A DNA stretch of 64,000 nt from Pseudomonadota bacterium (GTDB lineage Bacteria; Pseudomonadota; Gammaproteobacteria; Pseudomonadales; Pseudohongiellaceae). Made by a program: the position numbers and the translations under genes. Numbering within the stretch: position 1 is the stretch's first letter; each line of letters begins with the position of its first letter. The notes beneath the pieces are model-generated. The model was not told the origin of the DNA. It worked only from the letters and a program-made list of their open reading frames with translations, and searched no databases. Shown one piece after another: positions 44,679-55,400 of the stretch. The stretch covers positions 179,082 to 243,081 of the forward strand of contig JAQBSZ010000003.1 of assembly GCA_027623555.1 (NCBI GenBank), given 5' to 3'.

Positions 44679-45500
44679 ATGAGCACTTATGTCGTCGGGG
44701 ATATCCAGGGCTGTTACAAGGCCCTGAAACGCCTCCTTAAAAAAGTTAAGTTTTGCCCCAGCAATGACAAGTTGTGGTGTGTCGGTGACCTCGTCAATCG
44801 GGGACCTCGCTCACTCGATACTTTGCGCTTTCTACAAGACATGGATTATGCCACGGAGATAGTGCTCGGCAATCACGATCTGCACTTCATTGCGATACAC
44901 GAGGGTTGCGCACCAAATCGCTCCAAGGACACTCTCTCGGGCCTGCTGCACGCTCCCGATTGTGATCAGCTCAGTAACTGGTTACGGCGTAAACGGCTCG
45001 CCCATTTCGACTGCCTGGACACGATCCATGGATTGGAAAATTTTCTAATGGTGCATGCAGGCGTAGCTCCGCGTTGGACATTGCAGAAAACCCTCGACCT
45101 GGCGGCGGAAGTTGAATACGCACTGCGCAGCAGAGAGTACAAGGAGTTTTTGCGCGCCATGTATGGTGATCGTCCGATTCGCTGGTATGACAGATTGCAG
45201 GGTCAGGACCGCTTGCGAACCATAACCAACTACCTGACCCGGGTCAGGTTCTGCGACGATATCGGAAGCCTGCGCTTGAGTATCAAGGAGGGACTCTGCG
45301 CCGCACCGAGCGGCTTCAAGCCCTGGTATGAATATGAAACCATCTCCCAGAAGGCAACGATTATCTTCGGCCATTGGGCTGCACTGGAGGGCAAAACTGG
45401 CCGCCGCCGCGTGCACGCCCTCGATACAGGCTATGTGTGGGGTCGCGAACTGACCCTGATGCGCCTGGAAGATCACCAGCGTTATTCGGTGGGCAACTAG
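44679..45500 (+). CDS. apaH: Symmetrical diadenosine tetraphosphatase
   Basis: 273 aa; YVVGDIQGCYKALKRLL, GDLVNRGPRSLDTLRF, LGNHDLH. Confidence 0.95.
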   Translation: MSTYVVGDIQGCYKALKRLLKKVKFCPSNDKLWCVGDLVNRGPRSLDTLRFLQDMDYATEIVLGNHDLHFIAIHEGCAPNRSKDTLSGLLHAPDCDQLSNWLRRKRLAHFDCLDTIHGLENFLMVHAGVAPRWTLQKTLDLAAEVEYALRSREYKEFLRAMYGDRPIRWYDRLQGQDRLRTITNYLTRVRFCDDIGSLRLSIKEGLCAAPSGFKPWYEYETISQKATIIFGHWAALEGKTGRRRVHALDTGYVWGRELTLMRLEDHQRYSVGN

Positions 45501-45552
45501 TGAGCCTTCCTGACGGTCTGTTATAGTCTCGCTTCATTCAAGAGTGCTTAGT

Positions 45553-46797
45553 ATGGAAACCTATCTGGTTGGCGGTGCCGTTCGCGACAATCTGCTTGGG
45601 CTCCCGGTCATAGACAGGGACTGGGTGGTGGTTGGTGCGACACAGGAACAGATGTTGTCACTGGGTTACCTGCAAGTCGGCAAGGGTTTTCCGGTTTTCC
45701 TTCATCCCGATTCTCGACAGGAATACGCACTGGCCCGAACTGAACGAAAAACGGCGCCAGGTCACACTGGTTTCGAAATTGATGCGTCGCAGGAGGTAAC
45801 GCTGGAGCAGGATTTGCTCCGCCGCGACCTGACCATTAATGCTATAGCCCAGGGCAATGACGGCAGCCTGATCGATCCTTACAACGGCGTCGCCGATCTT
45901 GAGATGCGCGTGCTTCGACATGTGTCGCCCGCCTTTAGCGAGGATCCACTGCGAGTTCTACGGGTAGCAAGATTCGCCGCTCGCTTTGCAGCATTAGGCT
46001 TTACAGTTGCGGCGGAAACAATTGATCTTATGCGATCCATTGTCAAAGCCGGTGAACTGGAGAACCTGGTGGAAGAGCGGGTATGGCAGGAAATAGAGAA
46101 AGCCATGATGACCTCCTCGCCAGCGGACTTTATCCGGGTGCTGAGAGAGTGCGGGGCATTAGAGATCATTCTCCCCGAAGTTGCCAAGCTGTTCGGTGTT
46201 CCCCAACCCGCTAAATACCATCCGGAAATCGACACCGGCATTCACACCCTGATGTGTATAGAGCAGGCCAGCAAGCTGAGCCGCGATCCTGTCGTGCGCT
46301 ACGCCACCCTGATTCATGATGTTGGCAAGGGAGTTACCGACCCGAGTAAGTGGCCAAGCCACGTTGGACACGAATTGCTGGGCCTGGCACTGCAGGCAAG
46401 TATTACAACGCGCTTGAAAGTGCCTAATGAGTACTCGCAACTCGCGGCGCTGGTTTGCCAACACCACACCAAGCTGCACCGTGTCAGGCAACTCAAAGCA
46501 AAGACACTACTGGGATTGCTGGAAGCGCTGGACGCAATTCGCCGCCCCGAGCGTCTGGACAAGTTTCTGTTGGCCTGCGAAGCCGATGCACGTGGCCGTA
46601 CGGGTCTGGAATATCGTGCCTATCCGCAGCGTGACTACCTGCTTGGTATCCTCAAAGTTGTGACCGAGATAGACATTGAGGAGTTGCTGGCCGCCCATCC
46701 ATCGGCACAACCCAAGGCAGTGATCGAACAACAACGGCTGCAGGTGATCACTGAAGCAAAATCTGCACTCGATGCCCAGTTCAGCAAAGATGAGTGA
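45553..46797 (+). CDS. cca: Multifunctional CCA tRNA nucleotidyltransferase
   Basis: YLVGGAVRDNLLGLPVIDRDWVVVGAT, RRDLTINAIA, HD domain LIHDVGKG. Confidence 0.94.
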   Translation: METYLVGGAVRDNLLGLPVIDRDWVVVGATQEQMLSLGYLQVGKGFPVFLHPDSRQEYALARTERKTAPGHTGFEIDASQEVTLEQDLLRRDLTINAIAQGNDGSLIDPYNGVADLEMRVLRHVSPAFSEDPLRVLRVARFAARFAALGFTVAAETIDLMRSIVKAGELENLVEERVWQEIEKAMMTSSPADFIRVLRECGALEIILPEVAKLFGVPQPAKYHPEIDTGIHTLMCIEQASKLSRDPVVRYATLIHDVGKGVTDPSKWPSHVGHELLGLALQASITTRLKVPNEYSQLAALVCQHHTKLHRVRQLKAKTLLGLLEALDAIRRPERLDKFLLACEADARGRTGLEYRAYPQRDYLLGILKVVTEIDIEELLAAHPSAQPKAVIEQQRLQVITEAKSALDAQFSKDE

Positions 46798-47542
46798 GAG
46801 TAGAGTAGTACTGGTAACTGGCGCCGCCAGGCGCATCGGCGCCTGCATCGCGGAGACTTTTCATCGACGGGGTTATCGGGTAATTATCCATTTTCGTCAT
46901 GCTGCTGATGATGCCAATGCGCTGGTAAAGCGGCTCAATGCACAGCGCGCAGAAAGCGCATGCGGAATACAGGCAGACCTGAATAGTAGGGAACAGAGTG
47001 AGCTATTGGCGAGCAAGGCGCTGGACTGTTTTGGCAGGCTCGATACGCTGGTGAATAATGCCTCCTCCTATTATCCTACCCGGTTCGGTGAATCGACCCA
47101 ACAGCAATGGGATGATCTGCAGAACAGTAATGTGCGCAGCGCTTACTTTCTGGCGCAATCATTCAGTGATGAACTGGCCAGACAAGCAGGCAGCATTGTA
47201 AACGTCATCGACACTCATGCCGACAGACCGCTTCGACACTATCCCATCTATAGCATTGCAAAGGCCGGGCTGAAGGCGATGACCAGATCTCTTGCGATCG
47301 AGCTGGCGCCGAAAGTGCGAGTTAACGGCGTCTCTCCTGGTGCGATATTATGGCCGGCTGCATTGGCAGACACAGATAACCCGGCGGTGGTTGACGCTCG
47401 CAAGAATATTTTGCAACAAATACCACTAAGAGCACTCGGCAAACCGGCCGACATTGCCGATGCCGTTTACTTTCTCGCCGCAGAGGGCACTTATGTGAAT
47501 GGCCAGGTAATCAAGGTCGATGGTGGAAGAAGCCTGGCGTGA
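46790..47542 (+). CDS. SDR family pteridine reductase (FolM-like)
   Basis: VTGAARRIGACIAETFHRRGYRVIIHFR; SDR YPIYSIAKAGL; near folB/folK. Confidence 0.82.
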   Translation: MSESRVVLVTGAARRIGACIAETFHRRGYRVIIHFRHAADDANALVKRLNAQRAESACGIQADLNSREQSELLASKALDCFGRLDTLVNNASSYYPTRFGESTQQQWDDLQNSNVRSAYFLAQSFSDELARQAGSIVNVIDTHADRPLRHYPIYSIAKAGLKAMTRSLAIELAPKVRVNGVSPGAILWPAALADTDNPAVVDARKNILQQIPLRALGKPADIADAVYFLAAEGTYVNGQVIKVDGGRSLA

Positions 47543-47578
47543 GAGCCGGCAAAAGTCTAAGCGTAAAAGGAATCAAGT

Positions 47579-48181
47579 ATGTATAAAGTCTACGGCGATA
47601 TTCAATCGGGCAATTGCTACAAGATCAAACTGCTGCTGAGTTGGCTGGAGTTGGAGCACGAATGGATTGCAGTCAATATTCTTGAGGGTGAAACCCACAC
47701 CGAACAATTCAAAAAAATGAATCCAAATACCCGCATACCGGTTCTGGACTTCGGTAATGGGGAATTTCTGTGGGAATCGAATGCTATTCTGAACTATCTG
47801 GCTGAAGGCACGCGCTATCTGCCGGATGACCGCTACGACCGTGCCCTGGTGTTGCAGTGGCAATTCTTTGAGCAATACAGCCATGAACCGTATATTGCAA
47901 CGGCCCGCTATATCAATAAGTACCTGGGATTGCCGAAAGAGCGCGCAGCGGAATATCATGGCAAACAGGAAGGTGGTCACAGGGCGCTGGCAATCATGGA
48001 ACAGCAACTCGCCAAGACGGCTTTTCTCACGGGAGCTGCACCTACCATTGCCGACATCAGCCTGTATGCCTATACCCATGTTGCTGATGAAGGTGGATTC
48101 GACCTGCAGGGATACCCGGCGATCCAGAAATGGATTGCAGCCATTGCAGCGACTGAGAATTACTTCGCTATGGATGCATAA
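47579..48181 (+). CDS. Glutathione S-transferase family protein
   Basis: 200 aa; GST N-terminal thioredoxin fold (SGNCYKIKLLLSWL...FLWESNAILNYLAEGT) and helical C-terminal domain. Confidence 0.9.
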   Translation: MYKVYGDIQSGNCYKIKLLLSWLELEHEWIAVNILEGETHTEQFKKMNPNTRIPVLDFGNGEFLWESNAILNYLAEGTRYLPDDRYDRALVLQWQFFEQYSHEPYIATARYINKYLGLPKERAAEYHGKQEGGHRALAIMEQQLAKTAFLTGAAPTIADISLYAYTHVADEGGFDLQGYPAIQKWIAAIAATENYFAMDA

Positions 48182-48189
48182 CTAAAGAG

Positions 48190-48220
48190 GCTCTGATCAC
48201 ATAGGATCAGAGGCTCCCTA
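48190..48220. terminator. Bidirectional stem-loop between convergent GST and folK genes
   Basis: ctctgatc-acatag-gatcagag 8-bp perfect stem, located between convergent genes. Confidence 0.45.
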
Positions 48221-48233
48221 AACTTCAGGCGCT

Positions 48234-48743
48234 TTATGTATCCTGCCAATCGAAATCGACTCGCCAGAGTCGCTGACCGGCTTTATCGAATGCCTCCCAC
48301 AGGGCAGCATGGGTGCGGCCCGTTTCCTTGTGGACCACATCCGGCAGCAGTTCCGCTAACGGCTTCAGCACAAACGCATTGCGGGTGATCTCTGCCCGCG
48401 GTAATTCGATTCCACAATCGTGCCCAGTCTCATCACCGAAGCTGAGGATATCGATATCTATAGGTCGCCCCGAAAACCGTGGTTGAGTCCGATCCCTGCC
48501 AAGCTGGTCTTCCAGTTGTTTGAGGAACAGAACTATCGGTTGCAGATCGACCTGAGTTTCGGTGATAACCACCAGGTTTAAAAAATTATCACCATCGAAG
48601 CCAATCGCTTCGCTTTCGAAAACCGCTGAACAAGTTATCTCACCGAATTCTTGCTGCAACGCCCTCGCTGCCCGGCGAATGTTCTCGGCAGGATCGATAT
48701 TGCTTCCCAGACTTAGTGATAGAAGTGGCAAGGCTGTTTCCAA
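48234..48743 (-). CDS. folK: 2-amino-4-hydroxy-6-hydroxymethyldihydropteridine diphosphokinase
   Basis: 169 aa; LSLGSNIDPAENIRRA, RDRTQPRFSGRPIDIDILSFG. Confidence 0.95.
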   Translation of the reverse strand: METALPLLSLSLGSNIDPAENIRRAARALQQEFGEITCSAVFESEAIGFDGDNFLNLVVITETQVDLQPIVLFLKQLEDQLGRDRTQPRFSGRPIDIDILSFGDETGHDCGIELPRAEITRNAFVLKPLAELLPDVVHKETGRTHAALWEAFDKAGQRLWRVDFDWQDT

Positions 48744-48756
48744 TACTATGCCAGTT

Positions 48757-49125
48757 TCATGGCTGGTTTGCTGCCGACGCAGGTCGTTCGATGATAACCC
48801 CTACATCTTTCGATCCGGTTACCGCACCTGGTTTGCCCAGGCGCAGTTTTATATGGCTCACGTGAAACTCATCGAGAACCAGGCTGGCTATTTTTTCCGC
48901 CAGGGTCTCTACCAGGAAAAACTCTGAACTCTCGACGAAATCGATGAGTCTTTTCGCCACCGCCTTGTAATCGAGTGCCTGTTTAATACTATCGGTGCTG
49001 GCGGCCGGACGAATGTCTGTCGCCATTTCCAGATCCAGGCTGACTACCTGCTTCTGTTCTCTTTCCCAGTCGAAGATGCCGATGATCGTTTTTATCTCCA
49101 GCTCTCGAATATAGACAATATCCAT
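48757..49125 (-). CDS. folB: Dihydroneopterin aldolase
   Basis: 122 aa; IRELEIKTIIGIFDWEREQKQ, LDYKAVAKRLIDFVE, LRLGKPGAV. Confidence 0.94.
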   Translation of the reverse strand: MDIVYIRELEIKTIIGIFDWEREQKQVVSLDLEMATDIRPAASTDSIKQALDYKAVAKRLIDFVESSEFFLVETLAEKIASLVLDEFHVSHIKLRLGKPGAVTGSKDVGVIIERPASAANQP

Positions 49126-49143
49126 AACAATCCTTCTATCTGA

Positions 49144-50175
49144 CTAGGAAATCGCCGACAGCGATTCCAGGGGCCAGCGGGGAAACGCGTCGATGGCGAG
49201 CGATGCAGACTGACCGGCCAGCAATCGCTGACACCCGGCGTAAGCGATCATAGCACCATTGTCGGTGCAGAATCGGGGCTGGGCGTAGAAGAGACGTCCG
49301 TTAATTTTCAGCATTGCCGTCTCCAGCACTTCGCGCAAACGGGTGTTCGCACTGACCCCGCCGGCGATGATCAAGGACTTCAGACCCGTCTGCTGAAGTG
49401 CGCGGCGACACTTGATCACCATGGTATCGATAACGGCTTCTTCGAAGGCTCGGGCGATGTCCGCCTGCGTCTGTACATCCAGTTCGCCATTGTTATTAGC
49501 GTGTTCAATGATGGTGTTGCGTACAAAAGTCTTCAGCCCACTAAAACTGAAATCCAGGCCGGGGCGCTTCGTCATCGGCCTGGGAAATTCAAAGCGGCCC
49601 TCAATACCCGACTGTGCCAGCTTCGCTACATGGGGTCCGCCTGGATACCCAAGCCCCAGCATCTTGCCCACCTTATCGAAGGCTTCACCGGCGGCGTCGT
49701 CCAGAGATTCACCCAGTAGCTGGTAATCACCGATGCCACTCACTCGCACTAATTGCGTGTGGCCCCCCGAGACAAGCAGGGCGACGAAAGGAAAACTCGG
49801 CGGCTCGGCTTCGAGCATGGGAGCGAGCAGGTGACCCTCCATGTGATGTACGCCGATAGCAGGAACATCCCAGCCCATCGCCAGGGAGCGTCCGATAGCC
49901 GCCCCAACCAGCAAGGCGCCTACCAGGCCAGGGCCGGCCGTATAAGCAACGCCAGTGATGTCCACATTACGGATGCCTGCCTTGGCGATAACCTGTTTCA
50001 CCAGTGGCAGGGTCTTGCGAATGTGGTCACGGGAGGCCAATTCCGGAATAACTCCACCGTAGGCAGCATGAATGTCAACCTGGCTGAACAGCGCATCCGC
50101 CAGCAGGCCATGAGTGCTGGCGTAGACGGCGACTCCGGTCTCATCACAGGAAGTTTCAATACCTAGTACAATCAA
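49144..50175 (-). CDS. tsaD: tRNA N6-adenosine threonylcarbamoyltransferase
   Basis: 343 aa; [38 protein letters not shown]. Confidence 0.97.
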   Translation of the reverse strand: MIVLGIETSCDETGVAVYASTHGLLADALFSQVDIHAAYGGVIPELASRDHIRKTLPLVKQVIAKAGIRNVDITGVAYTAGPGLVGALLVGAAIGRSLAMGWDVPAIGVHHMEGHLLAPMLEAEPPSFPFVALLVSGGHTQLVRVSGIGDYQLLGESLDDAAGEAFDKVGKMLGLGYPGGPHVAKLAQSGIEGRFEFPRPMTKRPGLDFSFSGLKTFVRNTIIEHANNNGELDVQTQADIARAFEEAVIDTMVIKCRRALQQTGLKSLIIAGGVSANTRLREVLETAMLKINGRLFYAQPRFCTDNGAMIAYAGCQRLLAGQSASLAIDAFPRWPLESLSAIS

Positions 50176-50379
50176 TGACTTAGTCTCAAATGTGGCATAA
50201 CGCGTGGGCCATCATGCCAAAAAACCCGGAATATCCCAAATCGGTCGTATTTACGGCCTTGAATGGCCTATTTTCTTTGCAATTCGGGGCGCTGGGCTTT
50301 AAGATACCGCCCCTCTGAAAGGTCCCCGTTACCGGGACACACTCTGTAACTGAATAGAATAATAGGTAGGTGTTTTTTA

Positions 50380-50595
50380 GTGCCACAAGTCAAACTCAAA
50401 GAAAACGAACCGTTCGATGTAGCCCTACGTCGTTTCAAGCGTTCGTGCGAAAAAGCCGGTATCCTGGCGGAAGTGCGCCGCAAAGAGTTTTATGAAAAGC
50501 CGACTTCAATTCGCAAGCGCAAGGCGGCCGCTGCTGTGAAGCGACATCTCAAGAAAATGTCTCGGGAAAGTCGCAAGAGCGTGCGTCTCTACTAA
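50380..50595 (+). CDS. rpsU: 30S ribosomal protein S21
   Basis: 71 aa, GTG start; [35 protein letters not shown]. Confidence 0.97.
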   Translation: MPQVKLKENEPFDVALRRFKRSCEKAGILAEVRRKEFYEKPTSIRKRKAAAAVKRHLKKMSRESRKSVRLY

Positions 50596-50657
50596 CCTCC
50601 ACATTGTTTATGCGCGGTCATCTGAATTGGCCGCCCCGCTCACCTCAGAGCAGTCCC

Positions 50658-51110
50658 ATGTCCGAAAGCCCTCTCAAACTGCAAATCGTTGCCGCCATGC
50701 AAGACGCCATGCGTGCCAGAGACAAGCCTCGCCTGGGTGCCATTCGCCTGGCGCTGGCCGAGATCAAACGTGTCGAAGTCGATGAACGCATCGACCCTGA
50801 CGAGACTCGTGTCACATCAATCCTGGATAAGATGGTCAAGCAGCGCCGTGAATCCATCAGGCAGTTTGAGGTAGCCGGACGCGCCGAGCTGGTAGCACAG
50901 GAAGAACTGGAAATTGGCGTGCTGCAGGAATTTCTTCCTCAGGCATTGAATGAAGAAGAACTGGACGCCATCATCAAATCGGCGTTGGCAGAATCCGGTG
51001 CCAGTAACATGCAGGACATGAGCAAGGTGATGGGACTGGTTAAACCCAAGGTCGTCGGGCGGGCTGACATGGGTGCGGTGAGCCAGAAAATTAAGGCGGT
51101 TTTAGCCTAG
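50658..51110 (+). CDS. GatB/YqeY domain protein
   Basis: Start at MSESPLKLQ; AMQDAMRARDKPRLGAIRLALAEIKRVEVDER; between rpsU and dnaG. Confidence 0.93.
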   Translation: MSESPLKLQIVAAMQDAMRARDKPRLGAIRLALAEIKRVEVDERIDPDETRVTSILDKMVKQRRESIRQFEVAGRAELVAQEELEIGVLQEFLPQALNEEELDAIIKSALAESGASNMQDMSKVMGLVKPKVVGRADMGAVSQKIKAVLA

Positions 51111-51127
51111 TCAACCAATAGGCAAAC

Positions 51128-51162
51128 AAAAGGTGCCAGGCACCGGTGCCAGGCACCTTTTT
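51128..51162. repeat. Double GGTGCCAGGCACC palindrome
   Basis: aaaggtgccaggcacc-ggtgccaggcacctttt; two tandem 13-mers (51132-51144, 51145-51157), together a near-perfect larger palindrome. Confidence 0.7.
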
Positions 51163-51252
51163 AATCTTTCAATTCCTCACCAACACATTCCTCAATCCGC
51201 TACAATAGATCGCTCGGCTACTCCTGAATTTTCCAACGGACGACAAGCGTAA

Positions 51253-53082
51253 ATGGCGGGTTTGATTCCACAGGCCTTTATCGATGACCTTCTGCATCGA
51301 ACTGACATTGTCGAAGTCATCGACAAGCGCGTTGGCCTGAAGAAAACCGGCAAGAACTACTCGGCCTGCTGCCCATTCCACCAGGAAAAGACTCCCTCCT
51401 TCAGTGTCCAACCCGAGCGCCAGTTCTATTACTGTTTCGGCTGTGGTGCCGGTGGCAATGCAATTGGTTTTGTCATGAACTTCGAACAGGTGGAATTCCC
51501 GCAGGCCGTTGAGAGCCTGGCGCGTGAGGCAGGCGTGGAAGTTCCACGGGAGGAGTCCCGGGCAGCCACGCAGAAACAGTCTGAGAACGTGAAGCTGCTG
51601 GAAGTGCTGGAGCGTGCCAGTAAGTTTTACCAATACCAGCTGCGTCACCATGAAAATAAACAGGCGGCCGTGGATTACTTGAAGTCGCGGGGAGTCAGCG
51701 GGGAGATCGCCAAGGATTTCTGCCTGGGTTATGCCCCACCCGGTTGGGATAATTTGTTGAGTGCTATCGGTACCGATAGCAAGGAGCAGAAAGCACTGCT
51801 CAAAGCAGGCATGGTCATCGAGAAGGAGCGGACCAAATCTGGCGATGACGAAAAACTCGAAGAGTCAGATGTCCATTACTACGATCGCTTTCGCCATCGC
51901 ATCATGTTTCCTATACGTGATAGTCGCGGGCGCACAATTGCCTTCGGTGGCCGCGTGTTGGGAGATGACAAACCCAAGTATCTGAATTCACCTGAGACTG
52001 CCGTTTTTCACAAGGGTTCCGAACTGTATGGTTTGCATGAAGTGAAACGCTTAGGAGATAAGTTCAATCGATTGTTGCTGGTGGAAGGCTATATGGATGT
52101 CATTGCCCTGGCGCAGATGGAGATCCGCAATGCGGTAGCCACCCTGGGAACGGCGACCAGCGCTCGACACCTGACGCGCATGTTTCGCCAGGTGCAGGAA
52201 GTGGTGTTCTGCTTCGATGGCGACGAGGCAGGCCGAACGGCGGCCTGGCGCGCACTGGAATCCACACTGCCCCATATGGAAGACGGCCGGCAGGTAAAAT
52301 TCCTGTTTCTGCCTGAAGGCACCGACCCGGATACCTATGTCAGGCAGGTCGGCAAGGAAAAATTCAACAGCGAAGTGGACAATGCCACAGCGCTGGAAAC
52401 TTTCTTCTTCGACAAACTCAGCCAGAACCTGGACGTGCGCTCAATCGAGGGCAAGGCACGCCTGAGTAATCTTGCCAAGCCACTGATCAGGCAACTGCCC
52501 AGGGGGGTCTATGGACAACTCATGCTGGACCGCCTTTCGGAAATCCTCGGGGTAAACAGCGAGTCTCTCGATCGTCTGTTAGAAGCCGTTCCAGCACTAC
52601 CGGAACGCTATACCGATTCACCACCTCAACATGCACCACCTCCCTTCTACCCGAACCATCGGGGCAGATATCCTGACAGCGGCGTAGTAAAGCTTTCCAC
52701 CTACCGCAAACCGGCCAGCCTCAAGGCCATTGAGTTACTCCTGCGCAACCCTGAGATTGCCCTGTCAATAACGACGGATCTGGAACCACTGCGCAGTGCC
52801 GAGGATGAGAGCCGCAAGCTGTTGTTGGCGCTCATTGAAATGGTTAAGAACGACCCCAATACTGAGACCTATACCCTGCTTGGTTACTGCTACGGGACAA
52901 ACCTTGGAAGCCAGCTCACGCAAGTGCTGCAAAGTGAGCGCATTACGCCCCAGGAAGGCGTAGAAGAGGAATTTCATCATATCCTTGACAATATCTTGTC
53001 AGATATCGTGAAGAAGCTCGAATTATTGCAGCTCAGAGATGAGCTGAAATCCCGTGTCTCTGCGGCAAAAGATCGCAACTAA
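51253..53082 (+). CDS. dnaG: DNA primase
   Basis: 609 aa; CHC2 zinc finger (CPFHQEKTPSFSVQPERQFYYCFGCGAGG), TOPRIM (LLVEGYMDVIAL). Confidence 0.97.
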   Translation: MAGLIPQAFIDDLLHRTDIVEVIDKRVGLKKTGKNYSACCPFHQEKTPSFSVQPERQFYYCFGCGAGGNAIGFVMNFEQVEFPQAVESLAREAGVEVPREESRAATQKQSENVKLLEVLERASKFYQYQLRHHENKQAAVDYLKSRGVSGEIAKDFCLGYAPPGWDNLLSAIGTDSKEQKALLKAGMVIEKERTKSGDDEKLEESDVHYYDRFRHRIMFPIRDSRGRTIAFGGRVLGDDKPKYLNSPETAVFHKGSELYGLHEVKRLGDKFNRLLLVEGYMDVIALAQMEIRNAVATLGTATSARHLTRMFRQVQEVVFCFDGDEAGRTAAWRALESTLPHMEDGRQVKFLFLPEGTDPDTYVRQVGKEKFNSEVDNATALETFFFDKLSQNLDVRSIEGKARLSNLAKPLIRQLPRGVYGQLMLDRLSEILGVNSESLDRLLEAVPALPERYTDSPPQHAPPPFYPNHRGRYPDSGVVKLSTYRKPASLKAIELLLRNPEIALSITTDLEPLRSAEDESRKLLLALIEMVKNDPNTETYTLLGYCYGTNLGSQLTQVLQSERITPQEGVEEEFHHILDNILSDIVKKLELLQLRDELKSRVSAAKDRN

Positions 53083-53202
53083 GCAGCCGCTATTACAGTC
53101 TTATAAATATACAAGCTGGTCCTTCATCTATATAATGCCCGGCTCACTTTTATTCACGCAATTCAGACTACCCGGCATCCACGCCCGGGAAGACGAGAGT
53201 TC

Positions 53203-55035
53203 ATGGCCAAGATAATCGCACCCCAATCCAGTCTTAAAGCTTTGATTGCCAAGGGTAAGGAGCAGAGCTACTTGACCTATGCCGAGGTTAATGACCATCT
53301 GCCCGAATCCATCTCGGATCCGGACCAGGTCGAAGACATCATCCAGATGATCAACGACATGGGCATCAAGGTTTTCGAAGCAGCACCGGATGCCGATGCA
53401 TTACTGCTCAATGAAGACGACAGCGATGACGGTGCCGATGAAGTAGCTGCCGCCGAGGCTGCCGCGGCCCTGGCTGCCGTTGAGAACGAAGCAGGCAGGA
53501 CCACTGATCCAGTGCGTATGTACATGCGTGAAATGGGTACGGTAGAACTGCTTACCCGTGAAGGCGAAATCGTGATCGCCAAGCGTATCGAAGAAGGTCT
53601 GCGGGAATTGATGCAGGCCATGGCCCACTTCCCTGGCACTGTCGAACATGTGCTGAACGAGTATGCGCTTGTCGATACCGACGAGCGACGCCTGAATGAA
53701 CTTATCACCGGTTACCTCGACTCGACCGATGAAGAGATTCCAGCGCCTATGACTGCAGAAGAGCGCAAGGAAGAGCTGAAAGCCGCTGCCAACAGAGACG
53801 ATGATGATGACGAAGTTGCGGTCGGTCCAGATCCAGAGGAAGCCAGGATTCGTTTCGCCGATCTCAGGAAACAGTACGAGTTAACCAGTTCGGTTGTTGC
53901 CAAGCGCGGCCGTCCCGATGCCAAGTCCATCGGAGAACTGGAAAAACTCGGTGAGCTTTTCAAGTGTTTCAAGCTAACACCTCGCCAGTTCGATCCCCTG
54001 CTGAGTCATATCCGGGCAGTGCTGTCTCGCCTGCGTCGCCATGAGAAGACCGTCATGAGTCTGTGTGTGCGCGGCGCGAAGATGCCTCGCAAGGATTTCA
54101 TTGCCAGCTTCCCAGGTAACGAAGTCAATGAAAAATGGATCGACCAGCACATCAAAGCGAAGGTCGCTTACTCAGAATTACTGGTAAACGTGAAGACCGA
54201 AGTCCTCAGGGCCCAGAAGAAGATTCGCATGCTGGAAGAAGAGACCGGCCTGTCTGTTTCGGAGATCAAGGACATCAATCGGCAGATGTCTATAGGCGAG
54301 GCCAAGTCACGCCGCGCCAAGAAAGAAATGGTCGAAGCCAACCTGCGCCTGGTAATCTCCATCGCCAAGAAATATACCAACCGCGGCCTGCAGTTTCTTG
54401 ACCTGATCCAGGAAGGCAACATCGGTTTGATGAAAGCGGTCGATAAGTTCGAATACCGCCGCGGCTACAAGTTTTCAACCTATGCCACCTGGTGGATTCG
54501 TCAGGCTATTACCCGTTCCATCGCCGACCAGGCGCGCACCATTCGTATCCCGGTGCATATGATCGAGACGATCAACAAGCTCAATCGAATCTCACGACAG
54601 ATGGTGCACGAGAAAGGTCGCGAGCCTACACCGGAAGAGCTGGGTGAGCGCATGGAGATGTCTGAAGACAAGGTGCGCCGAGTATTGAAGATCGCCAAGG
54701 AGCCAATCTCCATGGAGACTCCAATTGGTGACGATGAAGATTCACACCTGGGTGACTTTATCGAAGACGCCACCGTGGACTCACCGGTAGATTCTTCTAT
54801 CGATGAAGGTCTCAGGGAAGCCACCAAGGATGTACTTGGCAGCCTCACAGCACGGGAAGCCAAGGTACTGCGCATGCGCTTCGGCATCGACATGAACACC
54901 GACCATACGCTGGAGGAAGTGGGTAAGCAGTTCGACGTTACCCGTGAGCGCATACGCCAGATCGAAGCGAAGGCGCTCAGGAAACTACGGCACCCGACGC
55001 GCTCCGACCATCTGCGATCTTTCCTGGACGACTAA
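53203..55035 (+). CDS. rpoD: RNA polymerase primary sigma factor RpoD
   Basis: 610 aa; regions 2-4 ([89 protein letters not shown]). Confidence 0.98.
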   Translation: MAKIIAPQSSLKALIAKGKEQSYLTYAEVNDHLPESISDPDQVEDIIQMINDMGIKVFEAAPDADALLLNEDDSDDGADEVAAAEAAAALAAVENEAGRTTDPVRMYMREMGTVELLTREGEIVIAKRIEEGLRELMQAMAHFPGTVEHVLNEYALVDTDERRLNELITGYLDSTDEEIPAPMTAEERKEELKAAANRDDDDDEVAVGPDPEEARIRFADLRKQYELTSSVVAKRGRPDAKSIGELEKLGELFKCFKLTPRQFDPLLSHIRAVLSRLRRHEKTVMSLCVRGAKMPRKDFIASFPGNEVNEKWIDQHIKAKVAYSELLVNVKTEVLRAQKKIRMLEEETGLSVSEIKDINRQMSIGEAKSRRAKKEMVEANLRLVISIAKKYTNRGLQFLDLIQEGNIGLMKAVDKFEYRRGYKFSTYATWWIRQAITRSIADQARTIRIPVHMIETINKLNRISRQMVHEKGREPTPEELGERMEMSEDKVRRVLKIAKEPISMETPIGDDEDSHLGDFIEDATVDSPVDSSIDEGLREATKDVLGSLTAREAKVLRMRFGIDMNTDHTLEEVGKQFDVTRERIRQIEAKALRKLRHPTRSDHLRSFLDD

Positions 55036-55182
55036 GCGGGATTGGCAAGTAGTCTTTAAGCACAGCGAGATGCTTGAAGATGAGGCGGGAGTGATTGTTG
55101 ACGAAGGATTGTAGCCCCCTGCCTGAGTGAGGAGAAAATCGCTTCCAACGAAGTATTCGAGCAGCTAGCGTGGCTTAAATTA

Positions 55183-55216
55183 GAGGGGCGCTATAAAATG
55201 CGCCCCTTCTTGTTTT
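55183..55216 (+). terminator. Rho-independent terminator downstream of rpoD
   Basis: ggggcgc (55185-55191) - tataaaat - gcgcccc (55200-55206) followed by ttcttgtttt. Confidence 0.75.
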
Positions 55217-55235
55217 AGAGCCGGGGATTCGATTT

Positions 55236-55303
55236 CTCGATTTCAACCAAAGCCGAGCGATCTCTATCGAAGGCTTTGGCGAAGTGAGAAGCTCGAAATC
55301 GAG
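55236..55303. repeat. Nested inverted repeats between rpoD and the tRNA
   Basis: ctcgatttc (55236-55244)/gaaatcgag (55295-55303) enclosing ccaaagcc (55247-55254)/ggctttgg (55272-55279). Confidence 0.55.
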
Positions 55304-55400
55304 GCGAAGTAGTTTCTAAGCGAGGGAGCGTACAAGTAGTACTTAACCGAGCGAAGAGAAAGCTACAACGAAGAGTTCGAGCTTCTAGCAAAGACAAAGA

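Noticed and set aside
53203-55035. rpoD considered as part of the unusual system because of its similarity to the 739-aa protein
   Set aside because: It has all regions of a normal primary sigma factor and sits in the conserved rpsU-dnaG-rpoD operon.
55215-55397. 60-aa minus-strand ORF between rpoD and the tRNA
   Set aside because: Lies across the nested inverted repeats and duplicated spacer; no protein-family signal.
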